Shown: positions 1-5,129 of the stretch, piece after piece
How the letters are laid out: every line of letters begins with the position of its first letter
How positions within the stretch are numbered: the stretch's first letter is position 1
Origin: JBLHKS01 sp047620505
GTDB lineage: Bacteria > Verrucomicrobiota > Verrucomicrobiia > Verrucomicrobiales > DEV007
Assembly: GCA_047620505.1 (NCBI GenBank)
Contig: JBLHKS010000288.1
Span: 1 to 7,881 of the forward strand
Reading direction: 5' to 3'
Length of the DNA: 7,881 bases
Position numbers and translations under genes: made by a program
Notes under the pieces: model-generated
What the model saw: only the letters and a program-made list of their open reading frames with translations
Told to the model about the DNA's origin: nothing
The model's database searches: none

Positions 1-3
1 CCG

Positions 4-26
4 CCCTTCTCCCGATCGGCGAAGGG
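4..26. repeat. Inverted repeat upstream of tRNA-Phe
   Basis: Arms CCCTTC (4-9) and GAAGGG (21-26) are perfect complements and enclose an 11-nt loop that contains the palindrome CCGATCGG (12-19). No T-run follows on either strand, so it does not meet the criteria for an intrinsic terminator. It may be the remains of the 3' end of a gene outside the window or a processing signal for the tRNA transcript. The rest of bases 1-51 shows no recognisable gene or promoter. Confidence 0.3.
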
Positions 27-51
27 AAACAAAGCCCAAAAGGCCGAAGAA

Positions 52-124
52 GGCTCGGTAGCTCAGTTGGTAGAGCAGAGGATTGAAAATCCTTGTGTCG
101 GCGGTTCGATTCCGTCCCGAGCCA
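52..124 (+). tRNA. tRNA-Phe (anticodon GAA)
   Basis: The full cloverleaf can be folded. The acceptor arm GGCTCGG (52-58) pairs with CCGAGCC (117-123). The D stem is GCTC/GAGC (61-64 with 73-76). The anticodon stem is 78-82 with 90-94, with one G-U pair, and its loop TTGAAAA places the anticodon GAA at 85-87, which reads Phe codons. The T stem is 100-104 with 112-116 around TTCGATT. The discriminator is A124. The terminal CCA is not encoded (bases after 124 are CTC), so it must be added after transcription. tRNA 3' ends are common integration sites for phages and islands, and the sequence just downstream carries attachment-site-like repeats. The gene is intact and is the only plus-strand gene here. 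Confidence 0.97.
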
Positions 125-126
125 CT

Positions 127-145
127 CTCCTTCATTATCAAGGAG
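127..145. repeat. Inverted repeat 3' of tRNA, possible attachment core
   Basis: CTCCTT (127-132) and AAGGAG (140-145) are perfect inverted 6-bp arms around a 7-nt spacer, CATTATC, starting two bases after the tRNA ends. This is the geometry of a tyrosine-recombinase core site (two binding half-sites flanking a 6-8 bp crossover region). A simple stem-loop after the tRNA is the alternative, but the T-tract of an intrinsic terminator is missing. No second copy of the tRNA 3' end or of this core is seen elsewhere in the window, so the other attachment end, if any, lies outside it. Confidence 0.35.
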
Positions 146-195
146 TTACGGTGGGTGAGTCAGGTTTTTAGAACGATATTCATAACAGATTTGAG

Positions 196-225
196 GATAT
201 CCATTGATGTCCGCTGATGTCAGTC
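196..225. repeat. Three tandem 10-bp units (GATRTC)
   Basis: Three consecutive 10-base units begin with GATATCC (196), GATGTCC (206) and GATGTCA (216). The shared heptamer TGATGTC occurs at 205-211 and 215-221. A 10-bp period puts each unit on the same face of the helix, as expected for cooperative protein binding. Lying some 50-80 bp from the attachment-like core at 127-145, they could be integrase arm-type sites. A regulatory operator is the alternative. The repeat is read directly; its function is inferred. Confidence 0.4.
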
Positions 226-508
226 GAGTTCATTCCAGCCTTGGCGGGAGATCGCCATCACGCGTCAGCGACCACCGGCGCGTCGGAAATTCGGGCGAGT
301 CGCTAGGCAATTCGTTAGGATGCCTTAATAAACGCTTCCCCGCCCCTCAGCCCCGACATCCATGAACTCGAAGATCCGTCTACGGACAAACTTGCGTCTC
401 CTCCCCTCGCAGACTTTGACAATGATCTTGAGGGCGAAGGGCGCGCGGGATGGCACAGTTTGTTCCCTCGACGACGACTGTGAGGTCTGTCAGTGATTGA
501 CCTTCGCT

Positions 509-2032
509 CTAGGCTTGAAGCTGACGCGGCGTGTCCGCCGGGCAGGTTCGGCGATAGGCTTCCTGCGCGGTGCCGAAAACCACCCCGTGCCAAGCCTTCC
601 CGGTCTCCTCGTTCCGTTCCGTCGCATAACGAATCAGGCACGGCAATTTCCCTTCGAGGATCGCCCAGAACTGCAACACCGCCGACTCCCGCCAGCTGCC
701 CTCACTCATGAGATCCTTTTGATAGGCGGCAACCCCGTCTTTCAGGCGCCGCTCCCAGCTGTTGGCGATCCGGATGCCGTTCTCGTAAACGCTCTGAAAC
801 TTCTGGCGCTTCTCCGACTCAGTTTCAGATTCCACCGACCAGAGATCTTCGCTCGGAAGAGTCGACGCGGCGTCAGGATCGTCATCCTCGTCCGCCTCCA
901 GCAGCTGCTGGCGGGGCGCGAGCACGAAGACGCTTTCGATGACTTCTTCAAACTTCGCATTTGTCGTCACCAACGCGGTCACGACAAGGTCCAGCGGTTC
1001 ATCCGCGTCCCTCGCGCCTTCCAGATTCATCGCCCCGGAGGCGTGCTCACCCTTGCCGCGGCTGATCACCGAATGCAGGTCGCGCCAGATCGCCCGGCCC
1101 TTGCGTGCGCCGAGAATGCGGTGCTCGTTCTTCGTCTGATTAAACCGGAGCGAGGCGTGCGGTTCCCGCCACTGCGGGTGAAACGGGTAGTTCAAGCCGT
1201 TCGAAAGGATCATCCGCGTCGGGTCGTCCTCAAACAGCCGGATCGCGCGCGCCATCGGGACGAGTCGACCGAGGTAGGTTTTCGCCGAGGCGTCGTCGCC
1301 GGGGCCGGTGGGAACGGCTTCCCAAACCGGCGCACCCCATTCCTGCCGCGCGTCCTTTAGGTCTTCCTTCGTCAGCAGGTTGCGGTGAATCGTCGCCAGC
1401 AGATGCGGCCCTCGCAGCCAGCTGTGAATCATGTTGCCTGAGAGACAAGGCGCGTCGCCGCCGGACACTTTCCCCTTGGCCGCTGGTTTCTGCGCGCCCT
1501 TCGTTTCCACGCCCGCCCACATCGCTGCCGGCATCAGGCCACCCGGCGAAAAGCACTGAAATGTGAGCATGCGGATCGCGATCTCGCCAAACCCCGCTTT
1601 CCGGTCCAGCGCCGCGCTGTTGTCGAAGAGCCGACTGTTATTTCCGGACGCGAGCGCGAAATCCAGCTTCGCGATCTCGGCTCCGTTGTTCTCCAGCGTC
1701 TTCCCTTTTGCCAATTCCAGACCGTCAGCTTGAAGGAATCGCTGCCCATCGCCAAACAGGTCGAACGCCGCTCGAATCTCGGGTTGGCTGAGGTATTTCA
1801 GACAAGCAGGGACGATCCGCTCCCGCGCCGTCTTCCACTCCCCGTGATCCGCCGGCCCCTCGAGCGCCCGCTGCGCGATGCACAGTAGCAATCGGTAAAG
1901 CGCGACGCGTTCCAGCGGGCGGACCGAGACGTCCGTGATCAGCCCGGCGTTTTCAAAGACGGCTTGTAGCGAGAGCGACTCCAGCGCGCCCGAACGCCGG
2001 ACCGGTATCCATGAGTCAGTGACCAAGTTCAT
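509..2032 (-). CDS. casA: Type I-E Cascade large subunit CasA/Cse1, C-terminal tail probably shortened
   Basis: CasA (Cse1, Cas8e) is the large subunit of the type I-E Cascade complex; it recognises the PAM and recruits Cas3 to the target. The protein has 507 residues, near the family's usual length of about 500. The N-terminus MNLVTDSWIPV is a clear Cse1 signature, as are the stretch around residues 122-138 (LDFALASGNNSRLFDN) and FSPGG at 161-165. The C-terminal part from about residue 385 fits the helical-bundle domain and ends with the typical AYRRTCPADTPRQLQA, after which family members usually continue with a Tyr and a further 10-20 residues. Here TAG stands at that Tyr position. The ATG overlaps the end of cas3 by 17 nt and has no evident Shine-Dalgarno, so translation is probably coupled. 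The other Cascade subunit genes are absent, so no complete complex can be made from this locus. Confidence 0.93.
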   Translation of the reverse strand: MNLVTDSWIPVRRSGALESLSLQAVFENAGLITDVSVRPLERVALYRLLLCIAQRALEGPADHGEWKTARERIVPACLKYLSQPEIRAAFDLFGDGQRFLQADGLELAKGKTLENNGAEIAKLDFALASGNNSRLFDNSAALDRKAGFGEIAIRMLTFQCFSPGGLMPAAMWAGVETKGAQKPAAKGKVSGGDAPCLSGNMIHSWLRGPHLLATIHRNLLTKEDLKDARQEWGAPVWEAVPTGPGDDASAKTYLGRLVPMARAIRLFEDDPTRMILSNGLNYPFHPQWREPHASLRFNQTKNEHRILGARKGRAIWRDLHSVISRGKGEHASGAMNLEGARDADEPLDLVVTALVTTNAKFEEVIESVFVLAPRQQLLEADEDDDPDAASTLPSEDLWSVESETESEKRQKFQSVYENGIRIANSWERRLKDGVAAYQKDLMSEGSWRESAVLQFWAILEGKLPCLIRYATERNEETGKAWHGVVFGTAQEAYRRTCPADTPRQLQA

Positions 2033-4007
2033 TTCGACGAATGTTAGAAAACCCCACCTTACGAGAATAACAAGGATGATAATCTTGATCGGCTAACGCA
2101 AGATTAAAATGAACCACGCCGTCCTTTTCCCAGAAACCCATTACGGAATTCATCGAATGTCGACTCATCCACTCCGGACGCTCGGCCTCGCGCGCTTCCT
2201 TGGGAATCTGATAGAGCGAAACCGGAACCGTGTTCTCGAACAGCGCCCTCGCCAGCGGCATTGAGAACTCGAAAACGCTGAACTCGATCTCCGCGCCTTC
2301 AAAAACGACCTTCATCCGATCACCCGGTAACTGCTGAATCGCCCGAACCAGAACCAGATTGATCGTGGGAATGTCGATGTAGCGCGTCGTGTGGCGGGAT
2401 TCGTCATCCTCGACCGCCGGGTTGCTCCAGACCGCCTTCGCGGAGTTCGCGATGGCCGCCAGCTTTTCGACTCTCTCTTGGTGCTCCGCCTCAAAACCCG
2501 GAATTTCGACAAAGGCGCCATCGGCGTAGGTCTGCTCAAGCACGCTGTGAATCTCATGCGGCAACGACACTGTCTCAAGCTCGCGCCAAACCGCATGCGC
2601 GCGCAGCAACGCGTGAGGCGCGTAAACTTTTGCGTGAGGACCGAGCGCCTCGCGAAGGGCGTTTTCCTCATTGGCCTCAACCGCTGCCGCGAGCCCCGGA
2701 GGCGGAACAATCCACGCTTGGGGTTTGGTGAAACCGGCAGGCCGCGGTGTCGCCCGCTTGCGCCAGAGTCGGCCGAGCCGCTGAAGCATCATGTCGCTCG
2801 GGGCGAGATCGGTGATGAGGAAATCGGCGTCGAGGTCCACGCTCTGCTCCACGACTTGCGTGCCGACGAGAATACAGCCCTTCTCAGGTCGCTTGGAATC
2901 GCGCCCGCCCTTCAAACGCTCCAGCCAGTCGTCTTCGTGCGCCTTGCGATGTTTCAGAAGAAAGCGGGAATGCAGAAGTCCAACCTCGCCGCCATCGCAG
3001 AGGTGGCTCATTACCTCGCAGTAAGCTTCCTGCGCGAGCTTAACGGTGTTACGAATCCAGAGCACACAAGCGCCAGCGTTCGCCAGTTCCGCCGCGCGTT
3101 CGAGCAGATCTGCAAGTTCCGCCTCGGCGAATTCGATCACGACTTCCCGGCTCAAATCCGGATCGGCCTCGCAGGCGCGGTCGACCGTCGCCCCGTCCCG
3201 GGCAACGCCGGTGATGCGAACAGGCTCGGCGCTTGAATCGAGCCTGACGCCGTGCCCGCCCAGTTCCAGCAGCTGCTGGCGATGTCGCTCCGTCAGGGTC
3301 GCCGAAAGCACGATCACCGTGCAGTCGAGCGGCAGCAGCAACTCGATCAATCGATTGAGCAACTCGCCCGTGTAGACGTCGTAGCTGTGGACCTCATCCA
3401 GAATCACAACCTTGCCCGCGAGCGCGAAAATGCGGACGAAAAAGTGCTTCACCGCGATCGCGCCGAGCAACGCCTGATCGATCGTCCCGACTCCATAACG
3501 TGAAAGCAAAGCCCGTTTCGACCCGCGAAACCAATCCATCCCGCGGAGCCATTGACCTTCCGCTTCGGGGTCGTCCTCCGGCTGGCGCGGCCGCAGTTCC
3601 AAAATCGAATCATCCTCCAACCACGACGCGCCGTGCGCGAGCCGCAGAGTCGTCGCCGAGCCCTCGAACCGGCTCAAATACGGCTGAATTCGCCGGTGAA
3701 TCCGGTCGCTGGTGAGTTTCGTCGGCAGCGCGAAGTAGAGGCCGTTGGCGTGACCGTTCCTGATCAGCTGGAACGCCGCTCCGAGCGCGGCTTCCGTCTT
3801 GCCTTCGCCCATCGGCGCTTCCACCACGTAGAGGCCGGGTTGGGTGATCGCATCGAGCGCGGCCCGTTGCAGAGGACGAATCACCGGAAACCGAAACACG
3901 CTCTCAAAATCCGCGTCCGCCCTTGGCGAAGCCGGAATGAAGCGAAGCCGGTTCAGCGCCGTCTTTGCGCGGTTCCGCGCCTCATCGATGCTCACCGGCG
4001 CGTCCAT
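2016..4007 (-). CDS. cas3: Cas3 helicase portion downstream of the stop
   Basis: This is the superfamily 2 DExH helicase part of Cas3, which translocates 3' to 5' on single-stranded DNA using ATP. Numbered from its own first Met, it shows the Walker A motif MGEGKT (66-71), the Walker B motif DEVH (204-207), SATL (235-238), GTQVVEQSVDLD (382-393) and the arginine-finger motif QRLGRLWRK (409-417), followed by a Cas3 C-terminal region to residue 663. Met at 4007 is the first ATG, GTG or TTG after the in-frame TAA; there is no good Shine-Dalgarno before it. A product restarted here would lack His118-His119 and Asp174 of the HD domain, so it would be a helicase without nuclease. The same frame is open back to 4229. 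Whether this piece is translated at all is unknown. Confidence 0.8.
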   Translation of the reverse strand: MDAPVSIDEARNRAKTALNRLRFIPASPRADADFESVFRFPVIRPLQRAALDAITQPGLYVVEAPMGEGKTEAALGAAFQLIRNGHANGLYFALPTKLTSDRIHRRIQPYLSRFEGSATTLRLAHGASWLEDDSILELRPRQPEDDPEAEGQWLRGMDWFRGSKRALLSRYGVGTIDQALLGAIAVKHFFVRIFALAGKVVILDEVHSYDVYTGELLNRLIELLLPLDCTVIVLSATLTERHRQQLLELGGHGVRLDSSAEPVRITGVARDGATVDRACEADPDLSREVVIEFAEAELADLLERAAELANAGACVLWIRNTVKLAQEAYCEVMSHLCDGGEVGLLHSRFLLKHRKAHEDDWLERLKGGRDSKRPEKGCILVGTQVVEQSVDLDADFLITDLAPSDMMLQRLGRLWRKRATPRPAGFTKPQAWIVPPPGLAAAVEANEENALREALGPHAKVYAPHALLRAHAVWRELETVSLPHEIHSVLEQTYADGAFVEIPGFEAEHQERVEKLAAIANSAKAVWSNPAVEDDESRHTTRYIDIPTINLVLVRAIQQLPGDRMKVVFEGAEIEFSVFEFSMPLARALFENTVPVSLYQIPKEAREAERPEWMSRHSMNSVMGFWEKDGVVHFNLALADQDYHPCYSRKVGFSNIRRNELGH

Positions 4008-4229
4008 TCCATCGAGCTTGAAATCGTCGGTATTCGAGCCAATCCAATCCGCAACGGTGGTCAGCCCGCCGAGGTAGAAGAGTTCCGGATCACTCAGCGC
4101 CTGCCGCGGAAACTCACCGAATGTTGCTTCGAGAGCGCGCAGCAGCGCCTTCTGAAGAGGCCAGCACCTTTCATCCGCTCCATGCGGCGTTCGAATCCCC
4201 GGAATCCGCCCGTGATGTCCACCGATGAT

Positions 4230-4568
4230 TTAAGCCAGTTTCCTCGAACTCTCAAAGTAGCGATCCAGCGCAATCGCCGAAATCGTCCCATGTCCCATCC
4301 GGCCCATCTGCGCGAGTTCTGCCGCCGCCCGTGCCGCCCCTTCGGGAGCCTGATCCAACCAAGACTGGCAAAGCGAGGCAAAGCTCAGCGAAATTTTTCC
4401 AACATCATGCGAAGCTGCGCAAACTGCTCCACCTGAAACTCGTTCGCCGAGACGCGCGATTAGTTCTTCCGCCACCGTGCCGACGTTCAGCAAATGCTGC
4501 TCTACTGACAGCGCCGGTTCGCCGTCCTCATCCGTCTTGGCCCACCATTGGCTGCCCGGGATCGACAT
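4230..4568 (-). CDS. cas3: Cas3 N-terminal HD-domain fragment (112 aa)
   Basis: This is the start of cas3 up to the premature TAA. It begins MSIPGSQWWAK, a typical Cas3 opening (Trp-Ala-Lys), then carries His25 (SVEQHLLNVG), the His-Asp pair in SHDVGKIS (54-55, Lys58) and His93 in MGHGTIS. It ends at residue 112 (SSRKLA), just before the second His-His motif, so the HD metal centre of this fragment is incomplete and it should have little or no nuclease activity alone. ATG 4568 is chosen because homology begins there; the frame upstream runs only to a TGA at 4620-4622. No clear Shine-Dalgarno or sigma-70-type promoter is visible before it. This is not a clean split like the separate Cas3'' and Cas3' proteins of other subtypes, because the break lies inside the HD fold. 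Confidence 0.8.
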   Translation of the reverse strand: MSIPGSQWWAKTDEDGEPALSVEQHLLNVGTVAEELIARLGERVSGGAVCAASHDVGKISLSFASLCQSWLDQAPEGAARAAAELAQMGRMGHGTISAIALDRYFESSRKLA

Positions 4569-4626
4569 TCTGTCGTATGTAATCTGATACTTGGCAAAGG
4601 TCGAATCGAAACGTGTTTTTCATTAA

Positions 4627-4719
4627 TCAGGCGAAAAGAATCTTCTGTATCCGCGGCGGGCTCATCGCACCAAGAACCGCATCGGCCCGGTCTGGCGAAG
4701 TGATGCCGCGACTCTTCAT
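4627..4719 (-). pseudogene. Possible terminase large-subunit C-terminal remnant
   Basis: On the minus strand a 30-residue stretch from ATG 4719 to TGA 4627 begins MKSRGITSPDRADAVLGA and ends RIQKILFA. The core Lys-x-Arg-Gly-x-x-Ser-Pro-Asp-x-Ala-Asp-Ala resembles the conserved tail of phage terminase large subunits (nuclease domain end). The same frame is open upstream beyond 4790 but that part (rich in Leu, Pro and Ser) does not look like a terminase nuclease domain, so only the tail would survive. A free-standing tiny gene or chance similarity in a dispersed repeat is the alternative. It ends 59 nt before the cas3 start. Confidence 0.35.
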
Positions 4720-4819
4720 TTGAGTGGCTTGTGAAGATGATGGCGGAAGGAGTGGGAAAATCCGCCCAAGTACGTAACCCATTGATAACCAGCAACAAAG
4801 TTGCTCGCCGCATCGAGAT

Positions 4820-4840
4820 AATGTTACGTCGAAATGTTAC
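4820..4840. repeat. Direct repeat AATGTTAC, two copies
   Basis: AATGTTAC occurs at 4820-4827 and 4833-4840, start to start 13 bp, immediately beside the imperfect inverted repeat at 4841-4877. The pair might be a protein-binding site or an insertion scar. Nothing in the sequence decides between these. Confidence 0.3.
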
Positions 4841-4877
4841 AGAATGAAACCGTTTTTTGTTCGGTCTGATTCATTCT
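4841..4877. repeat. Long imperfect inverted repeat
   Basis: AGAATGAA (4841-4848) is the exact reverse complement of TTCATTCT (4870-4877). Inside, ACCG (4849-4852) pairs with CGGT (4862-4865), leaving a 4-nt bulge (4866-4869) and a T-rich 9-nt loop. The stem could reach 12 bp in RNA or DNA. Neither strand has a T-run after the stem, so it is not a standard terminator. Candidates are an operator, an RNA structure, or a small non-autonomous element. Confidence 0.4.
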
Positions 4878-4935
4878 AAAGAACTGCTTGGCGCGTTGAG
4901 ACGAGCTTACACACGAGTGCCCCTAAACCGTCCTC

Positions 4936-5045
4936 CTACTTCGGCACCGCGACATAGGGCGGCTGAGGCGGGGTAGTCGTTTGTGCGCGGGTAATCCCTG
5001 ATAAGCAGAGCAGGGCGAAAAGAGGGCGAGCGTGATGGGTTTCAT
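4936..5045 (-). pseudogene. Frameshifted signal-peptide-like mini-ORF
   Basis: From ATG 5045 the minus strand reads MKPITLAL. One frame over it then reads LFALLCLSGITRAQ and TTTPPQPPYVAVPK, with TAG at 4936-4938. Joined, these give a short positively charged start, a hydrophobic core and an Ala-x-Ala-like or Arg-Ala-Gln cleavage region: a convincing Sec signal peptide followed by a short Pro/Thr-rich tail. The 110-nt span is not a multiple of three; one base missing in the CTCTTTTC tract would restore a single frame. I do not recognise a family. It lies 85 nt downstream of the kinase gene on the same strand, without an obvious Shine-Dalgarno, and may be the stump of a deleted exported-protein gene. 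Confidence 0.35.
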
Positions 5046-5049
5046 GAGG

Positions 5050-5075
5050 GCCGAATCTGTTCGGCGGAATGCCGA
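5050..5075 (-). promoter_or_regulatory. Two mutually exclusive stem-loops
   Basis: GCCGAA (5050-5055) pairs with TTCGGC (5060-5065) around a 4-nt loop, and TCGGC (5061-5065) can instead pair with GCCGA (5071-5075) around a 5-nt loop. The two stems share the segment 5061-5065, so only one can form at a time, as in attenuators. They lie between the kinase stop and the mini-ORF whose ATG is at 5045. No T-run follows either stem. The pairing is read directly from the sequence; a regulatory role is only a possibility. Confidence 0.3.
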
Positions 5076-5094
5076 GTGAATCTCAGGGTTCGCC

Positions 5095-5123
5095 AGCAGC
5101 TGCTCAGTGGCATCAGCGCTGCT
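5095..5123 (-). terminator. Weak hairpin just after the kinase stop
   Basis: AGCAGC (5095-5100) pairs with GCTGCT (5118-5123), extended by GCT (5102-5104) with AGC (5115-5117) across a single bulged base, giving a 9-bp stem and a 10-nt loop that begins seven bases after the kinase TAA. The position suits a terminator, but the U-tract is missing on the transcribed strand, so termination strength is doubtful. It may instead protect the 3' end of the mRNA. Confidence 0.3.
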
Positions 5124-5129
5124 CCGACT

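Larger units (their letters stand above)
125..508. other. Gene-free stretch between tRNA-Phe and casA
   Basis: About 380 bp with no convincing coding sequence on either strand. Bases 125-225 are AT-richer and hold the two attachment-like repeats annotated separately. Bases 315-500 contain short open frames, the longest on the minus strand from 641 to 315, but it overlaps the casA 3' end in another frame and its composition (runs of Gly, Ser and Arg) looks non-coding. In a complete type I-E operon cse2 would follow casA here; I see no cse2, cas7, cas5, cas6e, cas1 or cas2 remnant and no CRISPR repeats. No intrinsic terminator is visible for either converging transcript. Confidence 0.6.
2016..4568 (-). 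pseudogene. cas3: cas3 (type I-E nuclease-helicase), interrupted by one in-frame stop
   Basis: Cas3 is recruited by Cascade to unwind and degrade target DNA. From ATG 4568 to TGA 2016 the frame spans 850 codons, a normal type I-E Cas3 length, and is open except for TAA at 4230-4232 (codon 113). Reading through, HD metal ligands appear in order: His25, His54-Asp55 with Lys58 (SHDVGK), His93, then after the stop His118-His119 (IIGGHHG) and Asp174 (VADWIGSN). The helicase follows with MGEGKT at 253-258, DEVH at 391-394, SATL at 422-425 and QRLGRLWR at 596-603. No frameshift or deletion was found, so the stop looks like a single substitution (for instance from GAA, CAA or AAA) in an otherwise conserved gene, hence young, a sequence error, or recoded. 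The upstream frame is closed by TGA at 4620-4622. casA follows with a 17-nt overlap. Confidence 0.85.
4569..5129. other. Gene-poor junction between cas3 and the kinase gene
   Basis: About 560 bp without an intact gene. It contains, from right to left in the direction of minus-strand transcription: a weak hairpin just after the kinase stop, two overlapping hairpins, a frameshifted signal-peptide-like mini-ORF, an imperfect long inverted repeat, a direct repeat, and a terminase-like C-terminal tail, each annotated separately. GGCGGA (4742-4747) and TCCGCC (4761-4766) form a further inverted repeat with a 13-nt loop. The mix of coding remnants suggests past insertions and deletions separated the cas remnant from the kinase operon. 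Confidence 0.55.

Noticed and set aside
125..508. CRISPR array downstream of casA
   Set aside because: No repeat of 25-40 bases recurs; only the short 10-bp units are present.
899..911. Recurrent AGCAGCTGCTG palindromes (also near 3268, 5095 and 7297)
   Set aside because: Common consequence of Leu, Gln and Ala codons in GC-rich genes; no regular spacing or shared flanks.
497..1360. Long plus-strand open frame (287 codons) opposite casA
   Set aside because: It is the antisense shadow of casA in GC-rich DNA; the casA strand carries clear family motifs and this frame carries none.
2391..3236. Plus-strand open frame (281 codons) opposite the cas3 helicase
   Set aside because: Shadow frame; the minus strand encodes helicase motifs throughout this stretch.
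4213..4229. TGATGTCCACCGATGAT resembles the tandem units at 196-225
   Set aside because: It encodes the conserved Ile-Ile-Gly-Gly-His-His of cas3 on the other strand, so the similarity is most likely chance.
3552..4436. Long plus-strand open frame (294 codons) opposite the cas3 start
   Set aside because: Antisense to conserved cas3 motifs, Arg- and Pro-rich, no recognisable domain.
4230..4568. Natural split into separate Cas3'' and Cas3' genes
   Set aside because: The stop lies inside the HD fold, separating its metal ligands, and the downstream frame lacks a proper start before the rest of the HD domain.
4569..4625. Sigma-70 promoter for cas3 (TTCGAC, 18 bp, TACATA)
   Set aside because: Both hexamers match poorly and the would-be -10 element lies too close to the ATG.
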